In this document: one piece after another, positions 32,681 to 42,100 of the stretch
Layout of the letters: each line of letters opens with the position of its first letter
Position numbering within the stretch: position 1 is the stretch's first letter
Assembly: GCA_900551445.1 (NCBI GenBank)
Contig: URWA01000021.1
Location: 1 to 57,581 of the forward strand
Source: an uncultured Bacteroides sp.
Lineage (GTDB): Bacteria > Bacteroidota > Bacteroidia > Bacteroidales > Bacteroidaceae
Length of the DNA stretch: 57,581 nt
Reading direction: 5' to 3'
Notes under the pieces: model-generated
Databases searched by the model: none
Told to the model about the DNA's origin: nothing
The model's input: only the letters and a program-made list of their open reading frames with translations
Made by a program: the position numbers and the translations under genes

Positions 32681-34465
32681 ATGGAAAACTTAAAGAACAT
32701 TGCTCCTCTTGAAGATTTCAACTGGGATGCGTATGAAAACGGTGATGCAACAACCAATGTAAGCAAGGAAGAACTTGAAAAAGCTTACGACAGCACACTG
32801 AACAAAGTAAACGACCGTGAGGTTGTAGACGGTACTGTCATCGCAATGAACAAACGCGAAGTGGTTGTAAACATCGGTTACAAATCAGACGGTATCATTC
32901 CGTTGAGCGAATTCCGTTACAATCCGGATTTGAAAGTAGGTGACACTGTAGAAGTGTACATCGAAAACCAGGAAGACAAAAAAGGTCAGTTGATCTTGTC
33001 TCACAAGAAAGCTCGCGCTACTCGTTCTTGGGATCGCGTAAACGCTGCGCTTGAAAACGAAGAAATTATCAAGGGTTACATCAAGTGCCGCACGAAGGGT
33101 GGTATGATTGTAGACGTATTCGGCATTGAAGCATTCTTGCCGGGTTCTCAGATTGATGTGAAACCTATCCGTGACTACGATGTATTCGTAGGTAAGACTA
33201 TGGAATTCAAGGTGGTTAAAATCAACCAGGAATTCAAGAACGTGGTTGTTTCTCACAAGGCTCTTATCGAAGCTGAACTGGAACAGCAGAAGAAAGAAAT
33301 CATCAGCAAACTGGAAAAAGGTCAGGTACTGGAAGGTACTGTCAAGAATATCACATCTTACGGTGTATTCATCGATTTGGGCGGCGTAGACGGTTTGATT
33401 CACATCACCGACTTGTCTTGGGGCCGTGTAAGCGATCCTCGCGAAGTGGTTCAGCTGGATCAGAAACTGAACGTAGTTATCTTGGACTTCGACGACGAAA
33501 AGAAACGTATCGCTCTTGGCTTGAAGCAGTTGACTCCGCACCCATGGGATGCACTGGATCCTAACTTGAAGGTAGGCGACCACGTGAAAGGTAAAGTAGT
33601 CGTTATGGCTGACTACGGTGCATTCATCGAAATCGCTCCGGGCGTTGAAGGTTTGATTCACGTATCAGAAATGTCTTGGTCACAGCACCTGCGTTCTGCT
33701 CAGGACTTCATGAAAGTGGGCGACGAAGTAGAAGCTGTCATCCTGACTCTGGACCGCGAAGAACGCAAGATGTCTTTGGGTATCAAACAGCTGAAACCGG
33801 ATCCATGGGAAACTATCGAAGAAAAATATCCTGTAGGTTCTAAGCACGTGGCTAAGGTTCGCAACTTCACTAACTTCGGTGTATTCGTAGAAATCGAAGA
33901 AGGTGTAGACGGATTGATCCACATCTCTGACCTGTCTTGGACAAAGAAAATCAAACATCCTTCTGAATTCACTCAGATCGGTGCAGACATCGATGTAGTA
34001 GTACTGGAAATCGACAAGGAAAACCGTCGTCTGAGCTTGGGTCACAAGCAGCTGGAAGACAATCCTTGGGATGTATTCGAAACAGTATTCACTGTAGGTT
34101 CTATCCACGAAGGTACTATCATCGAAATGCTGGATAAGGGTGCTGTCGTTGCATTGCCTTACGGTGTAGAAGGTTTCGCTACTCCGAAGCACCTGGTAAA
34201 AGAAGACGGTTCTCAGGCTCAGCTGGATGAAAAACTGCCGTTCAAGGTAATCGAATTCAACAAAGATGCAAAACGTATCATCGTTTCTCACAGCCGTATC
34301 TTCGAAGATGCTGCAAAGGCAGAAGAAAAGGCAGAAAAGAAAGCTTCCAAGAAGTCTTCTAAGAAAGAAGAAACTCCGATGATTCAGAACCAGGCTGCTT
34401 CTACCACTTTGGGTGACATCGATGCACTGGCTGCATTGAAGGAACAGCTGGAAGGTAAGAAATAA
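32681..34465 (+). CDS. rpsA: 30S ribosomal protein S1
   Basis: A 594-residue S1 with six consecutive S1 RNA-binding domains, recognisable by repeated turns such as GVFIDLGGVDGLIHITDLSW, GAFIEIAPGVEGLIHVSEMSW and GVFVEIEEGVDGLIHISDLSW. The first two are more divergent, as usual. A Lys/Glu/Ala-rich tail follows. S1 helps mRNA reach the ribosome, particularly where Shine-Dalgarno sequences are weak, as in Bacteroidales. Codon use is strongly biased (GGT, GTT, TCT, CGT), as for other highly expressed genes here. It has a promoter at 32606 and terminator at 34484. Confidence 0.97.
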   Translation: MENLKNIAPLEDFNWDAYENGDATTNVSKEELEKAYDSTLNKVNDREVVDGTVIAMNKREVVVNIGYKSDGIIPLSEFRYNPDLKVGDTVEVYIENQEDKKGQLILSHKKARATRSWDRVNAALENEEIIKGYIKCRTKGGMIVDVFGIEAFLPGSQIDVKPIRDYDVFVGKTMEFKVVKINQEFKNVVVSHKALIEAELEQQKKEIISKLEKGQVLEGTVKNITSYGVFIDLGGVDGLIHITDLSWGRVSDPREVVQLDQKLNVVILDFDDEKKRIALGLKQLTPHPWDALDPNLKVGDHVKGKVVVMADYGAFIEIAPGVEGLIHVSEMSWSQHLRSAQDFMKVGDEVEAVILTLDREERKMSLGIKQLKPDPWETIEEKYPVGSKHVAKVRNFTNFGVFVEIEEGVDGLIHISDLSWTKKIKHPSEFTQIGADIDVVVLEIDKENRRLSLGHKQLEDNPWDVFETVFTVGSIHEGTIIEMLDKGAVVALPYGVEGFATPKHLVKEDGSQAQLDEKLPFKVIEFNKDAKRIIVSHSRIFEDAAKAEEKAEKKASKKSSKKEETPMIQNQAASTTLGDIDALAALKEQLEGKK

Positions 34466-34483
34466 TCTTTCTGAATAGATATC

Positions 34484-34519
34484 AAAAAGGGATTGCACGG
34501 ATGTGTAATCCCTTTTTTT
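34484..34519 (+). terminator. Terminator of rpsA
   Basis: AAAAGGGATTGCAC and GTGTAATCCCTTTT (one G-T pair) form a stem with a 4-nt loop, followed by TTTT. Confidence 0.9.
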
Positions 34520-34522
34520 ATG

Positions 34523-34530
34523 TATCTTTA
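34523..34530 (+). promoter_or_regulatory. Bacteroidales -7 box for the monooxygenase gene
   Basis: TATCTTTA lies 32 bp upstream of the ATG at 34563, directly after the rpsA terminator. Confidence 0.5.
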
Positions 34531-34562
34531 CGCCGTAATTTTAAACTTAAAAACAAGAAACA

Positions 34563-34838
34563 ATGATCAGACTAAACGTATTTATCCAAGCAGAAGAAAA
34601 GAACTACGACCAAGTAGTCACTGCAGCAAAAGAACTGGTAGCCGCATCCCTGAAAGACAACGGTTGTGTGGCATACGACTTGTTTCAGAGCAGCACCCGC
34701 AAGGATGTCCTGATGATCTGTGAAACATGGAAGGATGCAGCCTCATTGACTGCCCACGAACAGAGCGCTCACTTCACTACTCTGGTTCCTAAAATCCAAG
34801 GACTGGCTGCCATGAAACTGGAAAAGTTCGAGTTCTAA
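34563..34838 (+). CDS. Putative quinol monooxygenase (ABM family)
   Basis: A 91-residue single ABM (antibiotic biosynthesis monooxygenase) ferredoxin-like fold: MIRLNVFIQAEEKNYDQVVTAAKELVAASLKDNGCVAYDLFQSS, then MICETWKDAASLTAHEQSAHFTTLVPKI, like YgiN. YgiN-type members oxidise quinols without a cofactor. A heme or other role cannot be excluded. It has its own promoter and a strong terminator. Confidence 0.85.
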   Translation: MIRLNVFIQAEEKNYDQVVTAAKELVAASLKDNGCVAYDLFQSSTRKDVLMICETWKDAASLTAHEQSAHFTTLVPKIQGLAAMKLEKFEF

Positions 34839-34862
34839 GCACTGTTCTACAGAACTTCATAC

Positions 34863-34907
34863 AAAAAAATCCCACCTGATTCTTTTCGAATGAGGTGGGA
34901 TTTTTTT
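34863..34907. terminator. Bidirectional terminator
   Basis: AAAAAAATCCCACCT pairs with AGGTGGGATTTTTTT around a 15-nt loop. It lies between the monooxygenase and the convergent exporter gene. Confidence 0.9.
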
Positions 34908-34958
34908 GCCAGAAACCTTCCAGCTCCAGCTATAGAATAAGATGAACGAACTTTTCAA

Positions 34959-36344
34959 TTACCATTCCACAAACTTACCGCGTGCGCGACGTTCCTTCAA
35001 TATCGCAGCCAGGCGCTTGTTCTTGGATGCCGCAATAAAACGACGGCCAAAAATGTTAGGAATGGCAACTCCCAAAGCAATGCACATAATGACCAAACCG
35101 GAATTTACACCACTCTCAATGGCTTTCATCAACGGAGTAACCTGGTCAATAGATTGCACATTCATATTAATCAACCCAAACAGCATACGATACATCAGTA
35201 CCCCCGGAATCATCGGAATAACCGACGGAATGGTCAGCACGTGATTCGGTACATGGAACCAATGTACAGCCTTGATGGCAATCAGACTGACCACTACGGA
35301 ACCGGAGAAAGAACCGATGACGAGCCCCATGTCCAAACCGATATTATTGGTGCTCGGTCCCAGATTCACGAAGTTTCGGGTACAAACCGCAATGATACCG
35401 CCAATGGCTACCACCCACAACAGGCGACGCTGGATATTAAATATCATCGAGAAGCCCATGGCCGAAATAGCCGCTGCAATGGCATATTCCCAATATTTAT
35501 GATGAGGAACCATACTGATGGTAGGGAAGAAATTATCGATGTGGCAGAGCTTCACTGCAAACGCGATACCGAATGCCATGGCCGCCACCATCAAGAGGGT
35601 GTTCACCGCCCGCACAATACCTACCTGAATGTAATTGTCGAGCATATCGTCCACAAAATTAATCAAAGGAACACCCGGCACGATAAACAGAGCACAAGCC
35701 AGCAACGGATGCCAGGGAGTAGACGTCCATTCAGCCGGCAACAAAGTGGAAGCCCAGGCAATGATGGTAGCCACAAATGCAGAAATGGCAATACCCATAT
35801 AATGATTCAAACCGGATTCATTGCAAATCTGACGAAGACGCATACCCAATATAGCCGCGATGGAAGCATACAGGAACGCCATCCAGTCGCAACCGAACTG
35901 AATACAGAATCCGCCACACGCAAATCCAGCTCCTACAGCCACCTGCCAAGGAGTGTAGTTACGTTTTTTCTTACGAATTTTTTCCAGCTCTTCTTCATAC
36001 TGGTCCAAAGTGTAATCCTGCTCAATGGCACGCCATGAAAGCTTGCTCACCTCCGAAATAGCCGTCATGTTCACACCGTGACCTTCAATCCGCTGGAATT
36101 TAGTGAAGGAATAATCTCCGTCACTCACATTCACCATCAGCATCGTAAAACTGACATTGATATGGAGCTTCTCTTCAGGGATGCCAAGGTAAGCAGCCGT
36201 ACGTTTCATGTTTCTCACAATACGGTTCGTATCGGCCAGACTCTCTACCAATAATTTCCCCGTACGCAACAATAAATCCACTCTACGATGCAGCAACTGA
36301 TCGTGAGCCTTTACAGTCGTCTCTAAATGTTCCTCTAATATCAT
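34959..36344 (-). CDS. Threonine/serine exporter family protein (ThrE, fused form)
   Basis: A 461-residue inner-membrane protein with a cytosolic N-terminal portion (LLRTGKLLVESLADTNRIVRNMKRTAAYLGIPEEKLHINVSF, typical of DUF1212) followed by about ten transmembrane helices. The second half corresponds to the partner domain DUF3815, so both halves of the exporter are in one chain, as in Corynebacterium ThrE. It probably exports threonine and serine using the proton gradient. The promoter TAACTTTG (36369-36376) is on the minus strand, divergent from the NOSP gene. Confidence 0.9.
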   Translation of the reverse strand: MILEEHLETTVKAHDQLLHRRVDLLLRTGKLLVESLADTNRIVRNMKRTAAYLGIPEEKLHINVSFTMLMVNVSDGDYSFTKFQRIEGHGVNMTAISEVSKLSWRAIEQDYTLDQYEEELEKIRKKKRNYTPWQVAVGAGFACGGFCIQFGCDWMAFLYASIAAILGMRLRQICNESGLNHYMGIAISAFVATIIAWASTLLPAEWTSTPWHPLLACALFIVPGVPLINFVDDMLDNYIQVGIVRAVNTLLMVAAMAFGIAFAVKLCHIDNFFPTISMVPHHKYWEYAIAAAISAMGFSMIFNIQRRLLWVVAIGGIIAVCTRNFVNLGPSTNNIGLDMGLVIGSFSGSVVVSLIAIKAVHWFHVPNHVLTIPSVIPMIPGVLMYRMLFGLINMNVQSIDQVTPLMKAIESGVNSGLVIMCIALGVAIPNIFGRRFIAASKNKRLAAILKERRARGKFVEW

Positions 36345-36368
36345 TTTGTTTACAGATTATTTCGGGTG

Positions 36369-36376
36369 CAAAGTTA
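36369..36376 (-). promoter_or_regulatory. Bacteroidales -7 box for the ThrE gene
   Basis: The minus strand reads TAACTTTG, 25 bp upstream of the exporter start. Confidence 0.65.
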
Positions 36377-36398
36377 CGAAAAATATCAATTCTATTCG

Positions 36399-36406
36399 TA
36401 CCTTTG
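36399..36406 (+). promoter_or_regulatory. Bacteroidales -7 box for the NOSP gene
   Basis: TACCTTTG lies 25 bp upstream of the ATG at 36431, divergent from the ThrE promoter. Confidence 0.65.
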
Positions 36407-36430
36407 TAAACCGAAGTTACATATATTAAT

Positions 36431-36736
36431 ATGAATAAACTTTCACGAAGAGAAGAAGAGAAACAGACCGTAGAACAGATGATCCGGTTTTATTGCCGGC
36501 ACAAAGAAGGAAATTCCACGCTTTGCCAGGATTGCAAAGAACTATTGGAATATGCGCATCAAAGATTGTCGCATTGCCCTTTCGGGGAACAGAAGAAAAC
36601 CTGCCGACAATGCCCGGTCCATTGCTACCGTCCGGAAATGAAACAACGCATTAGAGAGGTCATGCGATATGCAGGTCCCCGCATGCTATGGCATTACCCC
36701 ATCTGGACCCTCAAACACTTGTGGAGAGAACGATGA
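36431..36736 (+). CDS. Nitrous-oxide-stimulated-promoter family protein
   Basis: A 101-residue cytosolic protein with six or more cysteines in pairs (CRHKEGNSTLCQDCKELLEYA, HCPFGEQKKTCRQCPVHCY) and the C-terminal MRYAGPRMLWHYPIWTLKHL, which is the recognised pattern of PF11756. The cysteines suggest zinc or iron-sulfur binding. The name of the family describes a promoter response rather than a function. It is the last clear chromosomal gene before the ICE. A small terminator follows at 36737-36760. Confidence 0.82.
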   Translation: MNKLSRREEEKQTVEQMIRFYCRHKEGNSTLCQDCKELLEYAHQRLSHCPFGEQKKTCRQCPVHCYRPEMKQRIREVMRYAGPRMLWHYPIWTLKHLWRER

Positions 36737-36760
36737 CCACACATAAAGTGTGGATTTTTT
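36737..36760 (+). terminator. Terminator of the NOSP gene
   Basis: CCACAC/GTGTGG stem with a 5-nt loop then ATTTTTT, right at the stop codon. Confidence 0.7.
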
Positions 36761-37080
36761 CCACAATAATCCGTAAAATTCCCCAATACTTCCTTATCAG
36801 GCCCGGAAGGAAGTCGTCTGATTTTCAGCATATAAAACATTTTATGTATATTTGTTGTAATCAGGTAGGTTTTATTTGACTATCAACAGATTGGATAAAA
36901 CTCGCACGAGAACGGGCAATGGATAAGAAAAAGCCGGACTGTTCCGAACCGCCATATTTCTCATGCTTTCAAATAACTCTTTATCTCACTTGCAAAGATA
37001 ACATTTCTTTCTGAAAAGGCCATATAAACGGCTGCAATCTTACGGAATAAAAACATATCGGGAAAAACGAGCATACCGTA
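36761..37080. other. Gene-free stretch, likely junction between chromosome and ICE
   Basis: No supported coding region in about 320 bp. It contains TATATTTG (36847-36854), a promoter-like box with no gene after it, embedded in GTATATTTGT. It also contains GTTATCTTTGC on the minus strand near 36987. Both are one base from the GTANNTTTGC core used by CTnDOT-family integrases. Base composition changes from AT-rich before to more even after. The exact ICE end cannot be fixed without the other end. Confidence 0.5.
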
Positions 37081-37271
37081 GCCGAGTCCCCATAACCACA
37101 GGCAAAGGTAATTCGTGTTCTTCCCGTACAAGCAAGGCCAAGCCCTTCGGGTTCGTGGAAAAAATCATCCTCGCCCCGGAGGGCTTGCGGTATTTTTTCC
37201 CGAAGCCTTGCATGTACGGAACACGACCTTTTTAGGCCTGTAGTTATGGGAACTCCGGCCCCAGAAGCCGG
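37081..37271 (+). ncRNA. Structured element copy 1 (upstream of the DUF4121 gene)
   Basis: A long interrupted hairpin: 37081-37087/37252-37259, CCCATAAC-type arm 37089-37096/37243-37250, ACAGGC (37098-37103)/GCCTGT (37236-37241), CGTGTTC (37114-37120)/GAACACG (37219-37225), CCGTACA/TGTACGG, GCAAGGC/GCCTTGC, CTTCGGG/CCCGAAG, and the apical GGAAAAAAT/ATTTTTTCC, capped by a loop with CATCCTCGC and TTGCGGT. It ends 21 bp before the ATG at 37293. Whether it acts as RNA leader or DNA structure is not known. Confidence 0.75.
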
Positions 37272-37292
37272 ACTAACAAAAAATCAAATGTT

Positions 37293-38123
37293 ATGTTACA
37301 GGCAACAAAGAACAAGTACACGGTGGAAACACTCAAACCACTGAACATTCTGTACGATCATGAACACTGGCTGACACAGCAGGACGTGGATATGGCCAAC
37401 GGCTATGTGGAACTGATAGAAAGGACACGCTCGGAAAAGACTCCACAGATAGGTGACAGACTCATCTATGTGGACAGATATGGGAAATATTACAGCAATG
37501 CCCTTATTGAAAACAATGATGAAGAGAGCGGTCGGATTTCCATCTGTGAAGAACCTTATATTCCCTTTGTATGGGAGCAGGACGCCAATATCCGGCTGAG
37601 CGTCAGCGGAGGGGCCTTCCACCATATTGACCCCAAGCAATTGAAATTCGTCAGATGGACGGAAGGTGCATTCAAGGACTGGGGAAACTGCGGAGCGTGT
37701 GCCAACGGTGCCGTCACATTCACGGCAAAAGTACCGTTATGGTCCTATTCCGAACCTGATCCGCTCTACGGTGATTTCACTACGGAAACATGGAGACAAT
37801 ATTATTTGACCAAGGACACGGGTCCGGACGCACGCAACCTGTACCAGGGCTACGACATAGCTTTCAGGACCGAAGAGAACTTCCGGCAGTTCCTGAAGGA
37901 CTATGAAGGGACTGTGTTCAAGGGCAACTGGGAAAACCAGATCGTACTCTGGTGTTTCCGACATGAAAACCGGTTCCTGCCGCAGCACGAATGGGACAAG
38001 ATAGATGCCCCGGCCATGGAACGGCGTCTCAACTTCCATCCCGAACAGGTCAAACTAGTCAAGGACATGGACAGCCACATCACCTACTGTTACCGTATCA
38101 AACCCGAAATTGACAATCTCTAA
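37293..38123 (+). CDS. DUF4121-type ICE protein
   Basis: This 276-residue cytosolic protein matches my recollection of DUF4121, a Bacteroidales family found on conjugative elements with no known role. Visible segments include IGDRLIYVDRYGKYYSNALIE (SH3-like barrel pattern), SVSGGAFHHIDPKQLKFV, and GNCGACANGAVTF. It begins the plus-strand cargo run of the ICE, directly after structured element copy 1, and the DUF4942-like gene follows after 12 bp. No catalytic motif seen. Confidence 0.7.
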   Translation: MLQATKNKYTVETLKPLNILYDHEHWLTQQDVDMANGYVELIERTRSEKTPQIGDRLIYVDRYGKYYSNALIENNDEESGRISICEEPYIPFVWEQDANIRLSVSGGAFHHIDPKQLKFVRWTEGAFKDWGNCGACANGAVTFTAKVPLWSYSEPDPLYGDFTTETWRQYYLTKDTGPDARNLYQGYDIAFRTEENFRQFLKDYEGTVFKGNWENQIVLWCFRHENRFLPQHEWDKIDAPAMERRLNFHPEQVKLVKDMDSHITYCYRIKPEIDNL

Positions 38124-38135
38124 AACAATACAGTT

Positions 38136-39077
38136 ATGCAGACAACAGCAACAAGAACAGCAGGCAGCCACACTGACCTGCTTACAGGTATCCTGAACGT
38201 GCAAGTAAGGAACGAGGACAAGATTACAGAACAGGACCGGCAGTATTGCCAGCTACAGCAGGACCAGCTCTACAGGACACTTGACCGTATCGACCGATGG
38301 TATGACATCTTCAAGGAAGAAGCGGAACGGTATCGGGAAATCAAGAGCTTCAAGTATGAGGATAACGGTAAGGTCTCCATACGGAATTTCTATTTCAACA
38401 ACAGCGGGGAGGATGACTATACCCACAACGAATTCAAACCGTTTGACCTCATCAACGAGCTTGCGGACAACAACTGCAATGCCAACGCGAATTTCGCGAA
38501 TCGCATCATTTCCTATTTCAACAGGACCTACAATGTAGATGTACCCATTCCTGTAATCGACGAGAAGGCCATGCGCATGGGATTCCGTCCGGTCTACCAG
38601 ACTTACGTGGACATGGTCATCGAACACCTCGGCGGAAAAAGTTTCCGTGAGACCGCAGAGGAAGAACTGCTGGCCCGTTTCCTAAAAACGGTACAGCCTT
38701 CCCGCTGGAGCAAGGTGAAGCCCGAACTGAAAAAGGACAAGATAACTTTCCCTGACATCGTATCCTGGGACAGCATCCATCTGGAATACCACCGGGAATA
38801 TGAGTTCTCGTATGACTGCGGAAGGAAAGTGGACATTTTCTGCGAAGGTATCGCATACGGAGCAGATGACGTGATAAACGGTTCAAGCGGTATGGTCATC
38901 GGCCTTGACAGACGCGATGTGGATATAACCGAATGGTACAACCTCACCCTGAGCAACGCAGAACAGATCAAGTTCTACAAGAACGGACGCATCGACGTAC
39001 GCTTCAAGGACAGCCAGGCCGCAGAGAACTGCTACAGAAGGCTGCGGCTGGATGAAATCACACTCAGAGAAGAGTGA
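38136..39077 (+). CDS. DUF4942-like ICE protein
   Basis: A 313-residue protein. The C-terminal end QIKFYKNGRIDVRFKDSQAAENCYRRL resembles the typical end of DUF4942, whose members are common on mobile elements and phages. The central part FLKTVQPSRWSKVKPELKKDKITFPDIVSWDSIHLEYHREYEFSYD is also in keeping with it. The N-terminal 130 residues are charged and helical. Function unknown. It is 12 bp after the DUF4121 gene and is followed by a terminator-like hairpin at 39097. Confidence 0.6.
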   Translation: MQTTATRTAGSHTDLLTGILNVQVRNEDKITEQDRQYCQLQQDQLYRTLDRIDRWYDIFKEEAERYREIKSFKYEDNGKVSIRNFYFNNSGEDDYTHNEFKPFDLINELADNNCNANANFANRIISYFNRTYNVDVPIPVIDEKAMRMGFRPVYQTYVDMVIEHLGGKSFRETAEEELLARFLKTVQPSRWSKVKPELKKDKITFPDIVSWDSIHLEYHREYEFSYDCGRKVDIFCEGIAYGADDVINGSSGMVIGLDRRDVDITEWYNLTLSNAEQIKFYKNGRIDVRFKDSQAAENCYRRLRLDEITLREE

Positions 39078-39096
39078 TTCATGAAATACTTATTCA

Positions 39097-39127
39097 GACA
39101 CCCCGTAAGACATCCTTGCGGGGTGTC
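39097..39127 (+). terminator. Hairpin after the DUF4942-like gene
   Basis: A perfect 9-bp stem GACACCCCG/CGGGGTGTC with a 13-nt loop. The T run is weak (TCCGTTTCC), so attenuation or partial termination is possible before the large methylase-helicase gene. Confidence 0.65.
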
Positions 39128-39157
39128 TCCGTTTCCAACCATTAAAAAAGAAAAGAC

Positions 39158-42100
39158 ATGTATGCCATCATACCCCAACAGATTCCTCAGGACAGGCGTG
39201 CCGAGATCAACGAGAAAATCCTTTTCGCCATAGACTCGGGCAAGGACCTCGTTCCGAAGGAAAGCATCTACAACTGCTACACGGGAATCGGAGGACTGCA
39301 CAACCTCAGGCAGTCGGATTTCACCAGCTACCATGAATACGCCGAGGCCAAGAAGGAATTCGAGATGGGACAGTTCTTCACCCCGCACGACATATGCCGG
39401 AGCATGGTGGAGACCCTTTCTCCGACATCGGCGGAAATGGTGCTTGACATGTGCTGCGGCATGGGCAACTTCTTCAACCATCTGCCCAACCTGCACAATG
39501 CCTACGGATTCGACATTGACGGCAAGGCGGTGGCCGTTGCCAGATACCTCTACCCGGAAGCTCATATCGAGAAATGCGACATACAGCTGTACAATCCCGA
39601 ACAGCGTTTCGACATCATTGTCGGAAATCCGCCCTTCAACCTAAAATTTGATTACAGGCTGTCGCAGGAATTCTACATGGATAAGGCCTATGACGTGCTC
39701 AACCCTGCCGGAATCCTGATGGTCATCGTCCCTCTCTCCTTCATGCAGAACGAGTTCTGGGAAAAGACACGCGTGGCGAAAATCAACTCGAATTTCTCCT
39801 TCATCGGCCAGACCAGGCTGGAACATTCAGCCTTCTCTACGGTGGGCGTGCAGAATTTCGCAACAAAAATCATGGTATTCCTCCGCCGTTCCCTCCATAT
39901 TGAAATGCAGCCCTACAACGCGGAAGAGTTTGTCAGCATGGATGAGCTGAAGAAACGCATAGCCGAACTGCGGAAAATGAAACACCGGCTGCGCCTCCAG
40001 CTGATGCGGGAGTGCAACCATATAGACAAAGAAGAGCTGGAACAGTTCGAGTACAGGCTCGCTAAATACATGTACGAGCTGAAAGCCCATGCCGTGCTGA
40101 ACAGGCATGTCGAAAAGGCGGAGGCGCTGGTGTCCAAATTCCGCAACCAGAAACCGCCGGAAAATGCCACCCGGGAACAGATAAAGGAATGGGAACGCAA
40201 GAAGCTGACCACCGGCAAGGTTCTCGGCATCATCCGCAGGTACATCACCTCGCAGAACGTGGTGCAGCGCAAGGAAGTGGCATTGGTGAAGACATCCTAC
40301 GGCTTCAAGCTGAAGCAATATGCCCCGCGTCTGCTTGACAAGGTCACGCACAAGGCCGCAGGCATCAACGACCTCATACTCGGAAGGGCCGAACTCCCGA
40401 TGCCGGAAAACGTCACGGAAAAGAACATGCGGCAGATCCGTGCCGCCAGTAAACTGATACGGCGCAAACAGAGGCAATACGAGACCCAGAATCTCCAGTT
40501 TGCGGAAATGCGCGAAGATGCCGGCCTGAAGGAATACCTGGACCGCACCACATTCATCAACAAGGACGGTGAAGTCTGCGAATTCACGGACTTGCAGAAA
40601 CACGACCTGAACCTCGTGTTGCAGAAACGCTACGCCCTGCTGAACTGGCAGCAGGGTTCAGGCAAGACCGCCGCCGTCTATCACAGGGCGAAATACCTGC
40701 TCAAGTTCAGAAAGGCAAAGAACGTCATCATACTTGCCCCGGCCATCGCCACCAACATGACCTGGATACCGTTCCTTACCATAAACAAGGAACGCTTCCG
40801 TACAATACAGACCGCCGGCGACCTCAACAACATACCGGAAGGGACATTCATTGTCGTCTCCACCTCCATGCTCCGGAAACTGAAAAGAGGACTGATGCGT
40901 TTCGTGAAACGCACTTCCGGCAAGCTGTGCCTTGTCTTCGACGAGTCAGACGAAATCACCAATCCCACATCGCAGCGTACAAGAAACATCCTGTGCATAT
41001 TCAGGAGGCTCAGGTACAAGATCCTCGACACGGGAACAACCACCCGCAACAACATCGCGGAACTGTACAGCCAGTTCGAATTACTCTACAACAACTCCGT
41101 AAACATGATATGCTGGAGCCCGCAGGTCTACCACGAAAACAGGGACCACGAGATAGAGGAAGAGAACAACCCGGATTACGGAACACCGTTCCCCGCTTTC
41201 AGGGGGCATGTCCTTTTCCGTGCCTGCCACTGTCCGGGGAAAGCCACCGTATTCGGCATCGAGAAACAGAACCAGGACGTGTACAACAAGGACGAACTCT
41301 CCGAACTTATCGGCAAGACGGTCATCACCCGTAAATTCAGGGACTTCGCAGGAGAGAAATACCGGATACGGACACATACCGTCCGTCCCTCGAAAGGAGA
41401 ACACGAGGTATACCGTGTCATCATCGAGGAATTCTGCCGCATCTGTGAGCTGTACTACAACAGCACGGGAGACACGAAAAAGGATGCAGGACTGAGACTC
41501 ATGAGGCAGATCAAGCTGCTTATCAAAGCCTGTTCGGTACCTCACCTGATAGAGGGATATTACGGTGACAGTTATCCTTCCAAGACCCGCTATATTGAAA
41601 GGCTCATAAGGACAATACCGGGTAAGGTTGCCATCGGATGTACCACATTGGCGGCCTTCGACCTCTACGAGAGCTATATCCGGGAACATTTTCCCGACAG
41701 ACCTGTATTTGTGGTCAAGGGAGATGTAGCCTTCAAGAAACGGCAGAGCATCGTGACCGAATTCGACTCCACCATCAACGGCATCCTGATATGCACACAG
41801 CAGAGCCTGAGCAGCTCCGTGAACATACCTACCTGCAACGACGTGATACTGGAATCCCTGCAGTGGAACATCCCCCGTATGGAACAGTTCTACTTCCGTT
41901 TCATCCGTCTCGATTCCAAAGAAATGAAGGATGTCCACTACGTCACCTACGAAGATTCTGTCGAACAGAACCTGATGGCACTGGTACTGACCAAGGAGCG
42001 TCTGAACGAATTCATCAAGACCGGTGAGGTCAAAGAACAGTCAGAAATCTTCGAGGAGTTCGACATCACAATGTCTGTCATCGACAGCCTGCTCATCCGC

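Noticed and set aside
37081..37271. Retron or diversity-generating element (structured non-coding DNA)
   Set aside because: No reverse transcriptase, accessory gene or template/variable repeat pair is present in the window. The three copies are spread before unrelated genes.
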